From Enterobacter sp. Ag1 (GTDB taxonomy: Bacteria; Pseudomonadota; Gammaproteobacteria; Enterobacterales; Enterobacteriaceae), in NCBI GenBank assembly GCA_000277545.1, contig AKXM01000057.1, positions 62,001 through 126,000 on the forward strand: a stretch of DNA of 64,000 bases, written 5' to 3'. Positions within the stretch are counted from its first letter, which is position 1. Every line of letters begins with the position of its first letter. The notes below the pieces were generated by a model. That model was not told the DNA's origin. It did no database searches and was given only the letters and a program-made list of their open reading frames with translations. This document shows positions 16,990-29,500 of this stretch, in pieces. The position numbers were made by a program, and so were the translations under genes.

Positions 16990-19900
16990 ATGAGTAAGAT
17001 TCTTGAAGTTATTTCCCGCAAGGACGCAGAGAAAACCCTGGTAACAGGCGATGGGAATCTCTCTGTGTCGCTTTCATCCCCCTCTGTCATTCAGATTCAC
17101 GGCAGCGCTAAAGATGTGGCGCACTATCTGCGTCAGGGCAACGATCTGCTGGTATACATGAAAGACGGCAGCGTTATTCGCTGCAATGGCTATTTTGTGG
17201 AGGAAGAAGGGCGGTCTGGGCACCATTCAGAACTGGTGTTTGATGACGGCAAGGCACTGACGCATATCACTTTCGACGAAGCGGGCGCCGCGGTTGGCAC
17301 CCAGGGCACGGCTTTAACGGCAACCTCCGTCCCCATTGAATCCATTGCACCATTCATGGACGGCTCTGCGCTCGGCGATGTGCCGTGGGGCTGGGTTGCT
17401 GGTGCCGTGGCCGGGGGCGCGGGTATCGGGGCGCTGCTGGCACACGGCGGCGGGAAGTCACACACCACCGTTATCGACAATACCAAAGAGGTCGAAAGCG
17501 CCCGGCCAACGTTCACGGTTACCGACAACAAAGGCGACAGCAAAGGGCTGCTGAGCAGCAACGCGGTGACCGATGACGCAACGCCAACCTTCAGCGGCTC
17601 CGGACAGCCGGGAGCCACTATTCAGGTCAAAGACAGCAACGGCAACACCATTGCCAGCACCATGGTCGACAGCAACGGCAACTGGAAAGTGCTGCTGAGC
17701 GAGCAGCCGGACGGGACGCACACCTACAGCGTGGTGCAAATCGACGGCAATAAAGTCACCTCAGCCGGGGATATTACCCTCAATGTTGTTACCGCTCAGG
17801 CTTCACTGACCGTCGCGACGACGGCAGGCGACAATATGATCAACGCGGCGGAGCAGGCAAATGACGTTATCATCAGCGGCAGTTCGCAGGCGCTGGCCAG
17901 CGGCACGGCGTTAACCCTCACCCTGAACGGGAAAACTTACAGCACAACCGTAGGTAGCGACGGCAGCTGGAGCGTAACCGTGCCTGCAGCCGACGCCAAA
18001 AACCTGGCGGACGGGAGCTGGACGGTAGCCGTGAGCGGGAAAGACGCCGCAGGCAACAATGTCACTGCCAGTGAAACGCTGGTGGTGGACACGAAAGCGC
18101 CTGGGCTAACGGTAAATGCCATCGCCGACGACAACATCATTAATGCGGTTGAACACGGCGCGGCGGTGATCATCGGCGGTAAAACTGACGCCGAAGCCGG
18201 GCAGGTGGTCACGCTTAAGCTTAACGGCAAAACCTATACCGCAACGGTAAGCGCAGACGGCAGCTGGAGCATGACCGTGCCGGCGGGTGATGTGCAGACT
18301 ATGGCGGACAATAGCTACACGCTGAACTTCAGCGTCAGCGATAAAGCGGGCAACACCACCACCACTAACGCGTCCCTGCTGGTAGACACCACGCCGCCGG
18401 AAGCCAGCGTCAATACCGTGGCCGGGGATGATATTCTCAGCGTCAGCGAACAGGGTCAGGCACAGATCATTTCTGGCACCAGCCGTGGCGCAGCCCCTGG
18501 AGACCAGGTCACCGTTTCTATTGGAGGAGAAACCTTCCAAACCAGCGTGCAGCAGGACGGCAGCTGGAGCGTGGGCGTACCCAAAGAAATTATTTCATCG
18601 CTGCCGGAAGGCACAAATACCGTTACCGTAACCATCACCGATGCGGCGGGAAACAGTGGCCGAGTAGACCATGACATCACCGTCAGCTCTACGCCGCCAG
18701 CGGTTGCCTTCCATCCGATAAGCCAGGACAACGTGCTGAACGCCATTGAGGCGACTCAGCCGTTAACGCTGAGCGGCACCAGCAATTTACCGGACGGCAG
18801 CACCGTCACCGTCAGGCTGAATAACGTCAATTATACCGCGGACGTTCAGGGCGGTGTCTGGCAGGTTCAGGTACCCGTTGATGATGTCGTCAAGCTGGGC
18901 GATACCACTTACACGCTGAGCGTCAGCGGCACGGACAGTACGGGAAATACGGGGACGGCGAATGCGACGCTGCTGGTTGATACGGCACTGCCTACGGTAG
19001 TGGTGTCGACCTTCGCGGGCGACAACCGCATCAACAACAGCGAAATCGCTAACGACCAGACGCTGAGCGGACGAGTCACCGGCGCGCGTGAAGGCGACAC
19101 GGTTACCCTTAACGTAGGTGGAAAAAACTACACCACCAAAGTACAAAGCGATTTGACCTGGAGCATCACTGTTTCTGCGGGCGACCTGCAGGCGCTGGGC
19201 GATGGCGATGTCTCCGTGGTTGCGTCCGTGACCAACGGTCACGGCAATACAGGCCGGGGCGACAGCAGCTTTAATATCAACGCTCAGCTCCCGGGGCTGC
19301 GCATCAATACCGTGTCCGGGGATGACGTGATTAACGCCATCGAGCAGCATCAGGATTTGACGGTGAGCGGCACCAGCTCACACCTCAACGCCGGGACAAT
19401 TATTACCGTACGCGTGAATGGCGTGGATTACCCGGCGGCCGTAAGCGCCACCGGCACCTGGCAAATAGGGATCCCGGCAAGCGATCTGGCCAGCTGGCCG
19501 AACGGTAAGCTGGACATTAGCGCCAGTTCTGCCGATGAATGGGGCAACCCGGTTGCGGCCTCCCGCCCGGTGGACGTTGACCTGAACTCCGTCGCTATCT
19601 CCATCAACAGCGTGACCAGCGATGACATGCTGAATGCGGTTGAGAAGGCCGCAGATCTCACCCTGGGCGGGAAAACTCAGGGCGTAGAAACCGGGCAAAC
19701 TGTAGTCATTAAATTTGCCGGGCACACCTACACCACAACCGTTAACGAAAACGGTGACTGGACGTATACCGTGCCAGCGGCGGATATGCGCGACATGATT
19801 GATGGCCGCGCAGAAGTGTCCGTGAGCGTTACCAATGCCAGCGGTAATAGCGCCAGCGGCGCAAGGGAAGTGCTTGTCGATACCCAGCCACCGTCAATCA

Positions 19901-22900
19901 CGCTCCACAGCGTCACGGCTGACAATATTCTTAATCATGCCGAAGCGGCACAAGACCTGGTCATCACCGGTACCAGCACCGCACAGCCGGGGCAAACGGT
20001 CACCGTGAACCTCAATAACCAAAGCTACACCGGGCAGGTGCTGGCCGATGGCACCTGGAGCATCACCGTGCCGGTTGCAGACCTGGCTAATCTAACCGAC
20101 GGTAACTGGTCTATCAGCGCCAGCGTCAGCGACATAGCAGGCAACCCGGCCAGTATCAACCACGGCATGCTGGTCGATACCACCGTGCCGGTGGTCACCA
20201 TCAATGTTTTCGCTGGCGATAACATCGTTAACCGCACCGAACATTCCCAGGCGCAGATCTTGTCCGGTAAAGCCACCGGCGCGGCCGCGGGCGACAGCGT
20301 TAAAGTCACCGTTAACGGCGTCGAGTATTCTACGGTGCTGGACGCCGGTGGAAACTGGAGCATTGGCCTGCCTGCAGAGGTGATAGGCGGTCTGGCAGAC
20401 GGCAAATATACCGCAACGGTCGCGGTGACGGATAAAGCAGGCAACGTCGGCGGCAGCTCGCTGGCGTTTGATGTTGCTACCGGACTGCCGCAAATCACCA
20501 TCAATGTCATCGCGCAGGATGACGTGATTAACGCGGCAGAAAAGAGCGCAGAAGTTACCATTAGCGGGACCAGCAACCAGCCGGACGGGACACAAATCAC
20601 CGTGAATCTGAACGGCGTTGACTATGCTGCCGTCGTCAACGGCAGTGCCTGGAGCGTTAAGATCCCGGCGCCGGACGTCGCAAAATTGGGTGAAGCTAAC
20701 TATACCGTTAACGCATCGGTCACGGATGCCAGCGGTAACAGCAATTCTGCCAGTCACAGCGTGCTGGTCGACAGCTCGCTGCCTGTCATCACTATTAATA
20801 CCGTCGCGGGCGACAACATCATCAACCTGGCGGAGGTTAACGCCGGACAGGTGCTCAGCGGCAGCGCGTTCAACGCGGCGGCAGGAGATGAAGTTACCGT
20901 CATTCTTGGCGGTAAAAGCTATACGGTTACCGTCCAGAGCGACCTGAGCTGGAGTTTGCCGCTGAGCAAAGAGATGCTCACCGCGCTGGGCGATGGTGAG
21001 CTTACCGTTCACGCCTCCGTCACCAACGGGCGCGGTAACACCGGCAGCACGGATCATGACATCACGATCGCAGCCCAGCTGCCGGGCCTGCGTATTAATA
21101 CTATCGCGGGCGATGACGTGATCAACCTCGCGGAGCATAGCCAGGATCTCATTGTCAGCGGCACCAGCATTGGCCTCAACGCGGGTAGCGTGGTAACCGT
21201 GACGCTAAACGGCAAAGACTATCTGGCAACGGTAAACGCAGACGGCACCTGGAGCGCCGCCGTACCGGGAAGCGACGTTAGCCGCTGGCCTGACGGCGTG
21301 CTGACGGTAACCGCAAAAGCAGAGGATGGCGCCCAAAATCCGGTCAGCATCGACGGTATCGTGGATGTCGATTTAGCGCCGGTGTCCATCAGCGTGAATA
21401 GCGTCACGGCCGATAACGTGCTGAACGCGGCAGAAAAAGGCAGCGATCTGGTGCTCTCCGGCTTGACCACTAACGTTGAGCCGGGCCAGACCGTCAGCAT
21501 TACCTTCGCCGGGCATCGCTATACCACCGTCGTGAATGACGACGGGAGCTGGCGCTATACCGTACCAGCCGCCGACATGGCAAAACTGAAAGACGGTGAT
21601 GCCCAGGTGACCGTCAGCGTCAGCAACGTGAACGGTAACCCGGCAAACGCCGCCCAGGAATACAGCGTGGACGCCAGCGCGCCAACGCTACTTATCGATC
21701 CGCTGAGCGGGGATAACCTGCTTAACGCCGCAGAAGCGAAGCAGCCGCTGATTGTCAGCGGCAGCAGCAGCGCAGAGCCGGGGCAGGACGTTACGGTGAC
21801 GCTGAATAACGTCAACTATACCGCGACCGTTGGCGCCGATGGCCGCTGGAGCGTCAGCGTTCCGGCCAATGATTTAGCCGCGCTCAAGGACGGCATCATC
21901 ACCGTCAGCGCCTCCGTGGCTGACAAAGCAGGTAACCCTGCAAACGCCGATCGCGGCATGCTGGTTGATATTACCGAGCCGAAGCTGACTATCGATACCG
22001 TGGCAGGCGATGACATCATTAATGCCAGCGAGCATAACCAGGCCCACACCGTGAGCGGCACCAGCACCGGAGCTGCTGCGGGGGATGTGGTTACCGTCGT
22101 GGTGACCAACGGGCAGGGAACGTCATTCACCTTCACCACAACGCTTGATGCCGGGGGTAACTGGAATGTCGGCATCCCGGCGTCGGTCATTAATGGCCTG
22201 GCGGACGGCAGCTACACCATCACCGCCAGCGTCACCGATGCGGCTGGCAACAGCGGCAGCGCCGATCGCGGCCTGAGCGTGAATACCGCGCTGCCGGCGA
22301 TCTCGATTGCCGCCATTGCGGTGGATGACGTCATTAACGCGACGGAAAAGGGGCAGGACCTTGTGCTTTCCGGGACCAGCAACCAGCCCGCTGGCACCCT
22401 CATCACCGTCACCCTGAACGGGATTACTTACCAGGCCGTGGCCGGAACCGACGGCAGCTGGAGCACAACGATTCCGGCTTCTGCCGTCAGCAAGCTGGGT
22501 GAGGCTAATTACACGGTGACCGCGGCGGTAACCGATGCCCACGGTAATAGCAATAGCGACAGCCACAGCGTGCAGGTCGATAGCGCCTTGCCAACCGTTA
22601 CTATCAACAACGTCACCAGCGACAATATTCTCAATATCACGGAAATCGCCAGCGGCCAGACGCTCAGCGGCCTCGTCACCGGGGCGGTAAAAGGTGACGT
22701 TGTCACTATTAATCTCGGCGGCAAGCTGTATCAGGCGACCGTCCAGGACGATTTGAGCTGGAGCCTGTTGGTTTCCAAAGAGATCCTCACCGCGCTGGGC
22801 AACGGCGAGCTGACCATTACTGCTTCTGTGACCAACGGACACGGCAACACCGGCAGCGGCAGTCGCGATATTGTTATCGACGCGAACCTGCCGGGGCTGC

Positions 22901-25900
22901 GCGTGGGCACCGTCGCGGGCGATGACGTGATTAACGCCATCGAGCATAACCAGAACCTGATTATCAACGGCACCAGCACCGGCCTCAGCGCGGGCAGCGC
23001 GGTAACCGTAACGATTAACGGTAAAGACTACGCGGCAACCGTTCGCGCAGACGGCAGCTGGCAGGCCGCCGTACCGAGAGAAGATGTCGCTCGCTGGGCA
23101 GAAGGTGCCGTCACCATTGAGGTGAAGGGCAGCAGCGGCGCGGGAAATGATGTGGCTATCCAGCATCAGGTTACCGTCGATCTCAGCGAAGTGGTGATCG
23201 GCATTAACGCCATAACCGGCGATAATGTACTGAACGCCGCCGAAAAGAGCGCCAACCTCGAACTCTCCGGCACGACGCAAAACGTAGAGCCGGGGCAAAC
23301 CGTCAGCATTACCTTTGCCGGGCACACCTACACCGCCACGGTTCAGGCGGACGGCAGCTGGAAGTACACCGTCCCGGCGGCGGATATGGTGAACCTGAAA
23401 GAGGGTGACACCACCGTTCAGGTGAGCGTGACCAACAAAAATGGCAACAGCACAGAAGCGGCGCAAAACGTCAGCGTCGACAGCCTTGCTCCGACCCTGA
23501 CCGTGGATCCTGTCAGCCAGGATAACCTGCTGAATGCCGCAGAGGCTAAGCAGGATCTGATTATCAGCGGAACCAGTACCGCAGAGGCGGGCCAGACCGT
23601 GACCGTGCAGCTGAACGGCGAAAGCTATCAGGCAACGGTAAAGGCAGACGGAAACTGGAGCCTGACCATACCTGCATCGGACGTCGGCAAACTGGTTGAT
23701 GGTAACGTCACCGTCACCGCAAGCGTGGAAGACCGCGCGGGTAACCCGAGCAGCGCCAGCCGCGACGTGCTGGTTGATAAAACCGTGCCTGAAGTGACCA
23801 TCGGCACCGTCGCTACTGACGACGTGATTAACCAGACCGAACACGGCCAGGCGCAGGTGATCTCCGGTACCAGCACCGGCGCGCAGGCTGGCGATATTGT
23901 TACCGTTACGCTAGGCGGTAAAAGCTACACCGGCGTAGTGGACGCGAGCGGGAACTGGAGCGTCGGCATCCCGCGGGCGGATATCAGCGCGCTGGGCGAT
24001 AACACCTACACCGTGACGGCCTCCATTACCGACAAAGCGGGCAATACCGGCGATGCGATTCATAACGTCAAGGTCGATACCGCGGCACCAACCCTGACCA
24101 TCGACATTATTGCGGGGGACAACATCCTCAATGCCGATGAGAAAACCGGGGATGTCATCATCAGCGGTTCCTCTACCGGGCTGGCGAGCGGGAGCGCCGT
24201 CACCGTACATCTGAACGGTAAAAACTATGCCGCTACCGTGGGCGACGACGGCAAATGGTCCACCACCGTACCAGCAGGCGACGTGGGCAAACTTGGCGAG
24301 GCCTTCTATGAGGTTTCCGTCAGCGCCAGCAACGGCGTGGGCAACGCTGGCAGCCAGAGCAGCACGCTGGAAGTCGCCTCTACGCTGCCGGGCGTTATTA
24401 TCAATGCCGTGGCGATCGACGACATTATCAATGCCTCCGAGCTGGCCGCTGGCCAGACGATCACCGGGCGCGTGACCGGCGTGCAGGCCGGCGCAGACGT
24501 GACCATTAACATCGGCGGCGTCAACTATACCGCGAAGGTGCAAAGCGATCTCACCTGGAGCCTGACCCTTAGCCAGGATGTGCTGACCGCACTGGGCGAC
24601 GGCTCGCTTAAAATTAATGCTTCCGTGACGGACGGCGCGGGTAACACCGGTACCGGCTCTCGCGAAGTCACTATCGACGCGGCCCTGCCGGGCATCCGGA
24701 TTAATACCATTGCGGGCGATGACGTTATCAACGCCATTGAACATGGCCTGAACCTGGTCATCAACGGCACCAGCCGCGGCCTGAGCGAAGGCAGTGCGGT
24801 AACCGTGACCATCAACGGTAAAGACTATGCCGCGACGGTACGCGCCGACGGCAGTTGGCAGACTGTGGTGCCAGGAAACGAAGTCAGCCAGTGGCAGGCC
24901 GGAGATATTACCGTTTCGGCAGGCGGAACCAGCAGCTCAGGCAACCCGGTGTCCATCGATCACACCGTCAATGTTGATCTCAGCGCGGTGGCGATAACCA
25001 TCGGCCAGATTGCCGGGGACGACGTGCTGAACGCTGCCGAGAAGGGCGCTGATTTATTGCTGTCCGGGGCAACACAGAATGTGGAGGCCGGGCAGACCAT
25101 CACCATTACCTTTGCCGGGCACACCTACACTACTCAGGTAGCAAGCGACGGTAGCTGGACATTCACCGTACCGGCTAATGATATGAAAGGGTTGAAAGAC
25201 GGCGAGACTTCTGTGGAAGTTAGCGTCGCTAACGTGAGCGGTAACGGAGCATCGGCCGGGCGTGAAATCAGCGTGGATACCGCAGCCCCGACCCTGCAAA
25301 TCAACACTATCGCCGGGGATGACGTGCTCAATGCAGCCGAGGCCGGGCAGCCGCTGGTCATCAACGGTACCAGCAATGCGGAGCCGGGCCAGACCGTGAC
25401 CGTGAAGCTGAATAATGAAACTTATACCGGTACCGTGCAGGCTGACGGAACGTGGAGCATAACCGTTCCGGCGGAGAAAGCTTCTGCGCTTGGTGACGGC
25501 GTCTATTCCGTTGCAGCCAGCGTCAGCGATGCCGCAGGCAACCACACCTCCGCAAACCATAACTTCAGCGTGGACGTCACCGTGCCGACCATCTCCTTTG
25601 GTGTGGTTGCGGGCGACGATGTGATTAACCTCGCCGAGCACGGGCAGGCACAAATTATCTCCGGTTCCAGCAGCGGCGCTGCGGCAGGGGACAAAATTAC
25701 CGTGACCATTGGCTCCAACAGCTGGACCACCACCGTGGACGCTGCGGGCAACTGGAGCATTGGCGTCCCGGCCAGCGTCGTCAGCCAGCTGGCGGACGGC
25801 ACCGTCACTATTCACGCCAGCCTGACGGATGCAGCAGGTAATACGGGGATCGGTAGCCGTGACGTTGTGGTCAATACCGGTTTACCGTCGCTCAGCTTCA

Positions 25901-26580
25901 ATCCGTTAAGCGGTGACAACGTGCTTAACGCTAGTGAAAAAGGGGAAACATTAACCCTGAGCGGGACCAGCGCTAATCTGGCCCCGGGCACTGCGGTTAT
26001 TGTCACGCTGAACGGTAAAAATTATACCGCCACCACCGACGCCAGCGGTAACTGGAGTGTTGACGTTCAGCCGGGCGATCTGGTCGGGCTGGGCGAAGCC
26101 AACTATACGCTGACCGCTACCGCAACAAGCGCTATCGGTAACAGTGCCAGCACTCACGCCAGTTTGTTGGTCGACACCGCCGCGCCGGGCGTCACGATTA
26201 ATCCAGTGACCGCAGACAACGTCCTTAACGCGTCTGAAATCGCAGCAGGCCAGACTCTGAGCGGAAAAGTCAGCAATGCGGCAGCCGGCGACACAGTCAC
26301 GATCAATCTGGGGGGGAAAACCTACACCGCGACGGTGCAGAGCGATCTGAGCTGGAGCCTCGACCTGCCTGCTAGCGTGCTTACCGCCCTGGGGAACGGA
26401 AAACTCACCGCCACGGCCTCGGTCACTAACGGGCACGGCAACAGCGGCACGGCAGAACGTGAATTTACCATTGATGCCAGCCTGCCGGGTCTTCGGATCC
26501 ACACCGTGGCGGGGGACGATGTGATCAACGCCATTGAACACAATCAGAACCTGATTGTTAGGGAAGCGCTAGCGGTATGA
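16990..26580 (+). pseudogene. Giant Bap/SiiE-like adhesin, N-terminal part (frame broken at 3' end)
   Basis: 3196 codons forming the first 59% of a huge type I-secreted adhesin. Residues about 1-135 form a BapA-prefix-like domain (MSKILEVISRKDAEKTLVTG). A Gly/Ala-rich linker follows, WVAGAVAGGAGIGALLAHGG (about 139-158), probably the part that stays in the exporter. One different Ig-like domain comes next, then from about residue 271 some thirty Ig-like repeats of near 100 residues with the pattern 'AGDDVINAAE...GTS...VTVTLNGKTYTATV..DGSWSVTVP'. There is no Cys and the proteins are Asp-rich. ATG 16990 has AAGGAG upstream. The frame ends abnormally inside a repeat: after LIV it reads REALAV and stops. 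One extra base near 26561 would read S-G-S-A-S-G-M-S-A-G and continue in the next frame for 5410 residues in all. Without that base this product lacks the C-terminal export signal. It could be a true mutation or a sequence error. Confidence 0.85.
19297..26493 (+). repeat. Higher-order six-domain repeat array in the adhesin gene
   Basis: The Ig-like domains fall into six types in fixed order. A: LRINTVAGDDVINAIEH; B: SVTADNVLNAAEK...TFAGHTYT; C: AEPGQTVTV; D: EHxQAQIISG...GAAAGD; E: EKxxDLVISGTSNQ...LGEANYT; F: EIAxGQTLSG...SDLSWSL. Type A begins at 19297, 21088, 22897, 24694 and 26491, so the period is 1791, 1809, 1797 and 1797 bp. A partial unit (C-D-E-F) precedes the first A, and A-B-C-D-E follows the last. 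The 18-bp longer second unit is explained by a six-residue insertion in its D domain (TNGQGT region near 22105). Confidence 0.85.
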
Positions 26581-29500
26581 GCGCAGGCAGTACCGTGACC
26601 GTCACCATCAACGGCAAAGGCTACCTGGCAACGGTGAGCGCCAGCGGAACCTGGTCGGCCGCCGTACCTGCGGAAGATGTCAGCCAGTGGGCGGCAGGCA
26701 ATGTCACTGTTACCGCCGCGGGCAGCAGTAGCGCGGGGAACCCGATCTCTATCGATCGTATGGTGAATGTCGACCTCAGTCCGGTTGCGGTCAGCGTTGA
26801 CGCTATCACAGCAGATAACGTGCTTAACGCGGCTGAGAAAGGGGCCGATCTGGTTCTTTCAGGTAAGACCCAGAACGTTGAGGCCGGGCAAAACGTCACC
26901 ATTCTTTTCGGCGGGCACACCTATACGGCGCAGGTTGCGGCCGACGGGAGCTGGAGTTACACCGTGCCAGCAGGCGATATGGCTGGGCTGAAGGATGGCG
27001 ATGCGTCAGTAAAAGCTACCGTGACTAACGTGAACGGCAACGGAGCCAGCACAGAGCGTGAGTTCAGCGTGGATGCCACGCCGCCGGGGCTTGCCATTGA
27101 CCCCATTGCCACGGACAACGTTATCAATGCCGCAGAAGCAGGCGCGGGCGTCGTCGTCACCGGAACGTCAAACGCGGAAGCCGGACAGACGGTCACGCTG
27201 ACCCTGGACGGAAAAACCTATACTGGCGTAGTGAAAGCGGACGGCACCTGGAGCGTAACGCTTGATGCTACAGCCCTGGGGAGCCTGGCAGATAACAACT
27301 ATCAGCTTAGTGCGAGCGTCAGCGATGCGGCGGGTAACGGATCAACCAGCAGCAAAACGATAACGCTAGACACCACCGCGCCGACGATCGGCTTTAACGT
27401 CGTGGCGGGTGACGACATCATCAACTTTGAAGAGCACGCTCAGGCGCAGATTATCTCTGGCTCCAGCAGCGGCGCAGCGGCAGGGAATAAAATTGTTATT
27501 ACCCTCAACGGCACTCAGTATGTCACCCAGATAGATGCCAACGGCAACTGGAGCATAGGCGTCCCGGCTTCGGCGATTTCATCGCTGAAAAACGGCACGG
27601 CAACGATTACCGCCACGCTCACCGACAGCGCCGGCAACGAGGGCACTAACACCCATACGGTTGAGGTTAACGCCGTCCGTGTCGGGCTAACCATCGGGAC
27701 TATTAGCGATGACGACGTGATTAACGCCGCAGAATCTCAGCAGGATTTGGTTATCGGCGGAGGTAGCGCTGAACTTGCCGTGGGCACTCAGGTGACCGTT
27801 ACGCTGAACGGCGTACAGTACCACACCACTGTTCAACAAGGCGGCGGCTGGAGCGTTACCGTGCCGGCGAATCAGGTACAAAACCTGGTGCACGGTAACG
27901 GCTACACGGTCGTGGCATCGGCGACGGACGGCGCAAATAACGCCACTTCGGCAAGCCATAACATCACCATAGACACCGCAGCGCCGGTCATCACCCTCGC
28001 CGATATCTCCGGTGACAACGTGATCAACGCGGCGGAACAGCAGCTGCCGTTAACCATTCGCGGTACCAGCAGCGCGGAAGCCGGGCAAAAAGTGACCGTT
28101 AAGCTGGGAAGCGGGAGCTACGAAGCTACGGTGCAGGCGGACGGCTCCTGGAGCGTGACCGTTGCCGCGGACGACCTGGCGAAGCTTACCGACGGTGACT
28201 TCAACGTTAGCGCCTCCGTTCAGGATAAGGCAGGAAACCCGGGCAGCGCGGATCGTACTTTGACGGTGGACACCACCCCGCCAACCATCACCTTTAACAA
28301 GGTGGCGGGGGACGACATCATTAACAGCGCCGAGCAGCAGGCAGGCCAGGTCATTAGCGGCACCACTGACGCTCAGCCTGGGCAGACGGTAACCATTACC
28401 TTCAATAATCACTCTTATAAGGCGGTGGTGAGCGACACCGGAACATGGTCTGTGACCGTCCCGGCACAGGACTTCCTGGGCGCGACAGACGGCAGTTACC
28501 AGATTTCCGCCAGCGTTAGCGATAAAGCCGGGAACAGCAGCAGTGCGAATAAGCAGGTGACCCTGAACGGCGAGGTGCCGACCATCAGCGTCAATGACTT
28601 CGCGCAGGACAACATTGTCAGCGCCGCAGAACACGGCACGCCGCTGGTGATAAGCGGCGTGACCAACGCGCCTGCGGGCCAGACGGTGACTATCACCCTG
28701 AATAATCAGAGCTATACCACCACGGTCAACGGCGACGGCACCTGGAGCTACACCCTCGGCAGCGGTGCGGTTTCCGCGCTGGTCGATGGCGGCTCGTATG
28801 TGATTCATGCCAGCGTCAGCAACAGCATCGGTAACAGTGCGGGAGCAGATCGCACCGTCACGGTGGACACCACACCGCCGCAGATGACCATTACCATTGA
28901 CGCTCTGCAAAACGACACCGGGCTGAGCAAGACTGACTTTATTACCGCCGATAACAAGGTGGTGGTGAAAGGTTCCCTGAGCGCGGCACTCGGCAATAAC
29001 GAAAAGGCGCAGATAAGCCTCGACGGGGGATCCAGCTGGATTGACCTTGTGGTTAACGGCAAATCCTGGAGCTATGCCGATGGGCGCACGCTGCCGGACG
29101 GTATCGTGACCTATAACGTACGCGTCATCGACAATGCCGGCAACGTGGGCTCGACGGCAACGCAAAACGTAACTATTGATACTGTTGCGCCGGATGCCAG
29201 TAAAACCATTACCGTTGAGGCCATTACCCAGGATACGGGTCTCGATGCGCACGACTTTATTACCAGTGACAATACGCTGACCATTAGCGGCAAGTTAGGG
29301 GGAACGCTGGCGGCCGGTGAACATGCCCAGATCAGTATTGATGGCGGAAAAACCTGGGTTGACGTGAGTATCAGCGGCACCACATGGAGCTACATCGATA
29401 GCCGCACGCTGGCCGACGGGGATTATCTCTATCAACTGCGCGTGATTGATGATGCGGGCAATATCGGGGCAACCACCAGCCAGTTGGTCACCGTTGATAC

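Noticed and set aside
16990-17470. LapG-type TAAG cleavage site in the adhesin N-terminus
   Set aside because: The linker reads GAVAGGAGIGALLAHGG, without a TAAG/AAG motif in the usual place, and no lapD/lapG genes are nearby.
22123-23844. Long antisense open frames across the adhesin (e.g. 573 codons here; others at 20092-21138, 28050-29252, 31146-32384)
   Set aside because: They mirror the repeated, GC-biased sense frame, recur with the repeat period, lack ribosome sites and have no protein-like domains.
19297-26493. Regular repeats considered as a CRISPR array or satellite DNA
   Set aside because: The repeats are coding, about 300 and 1800 bp long, diverged at codon third positions, and keep one open frame.
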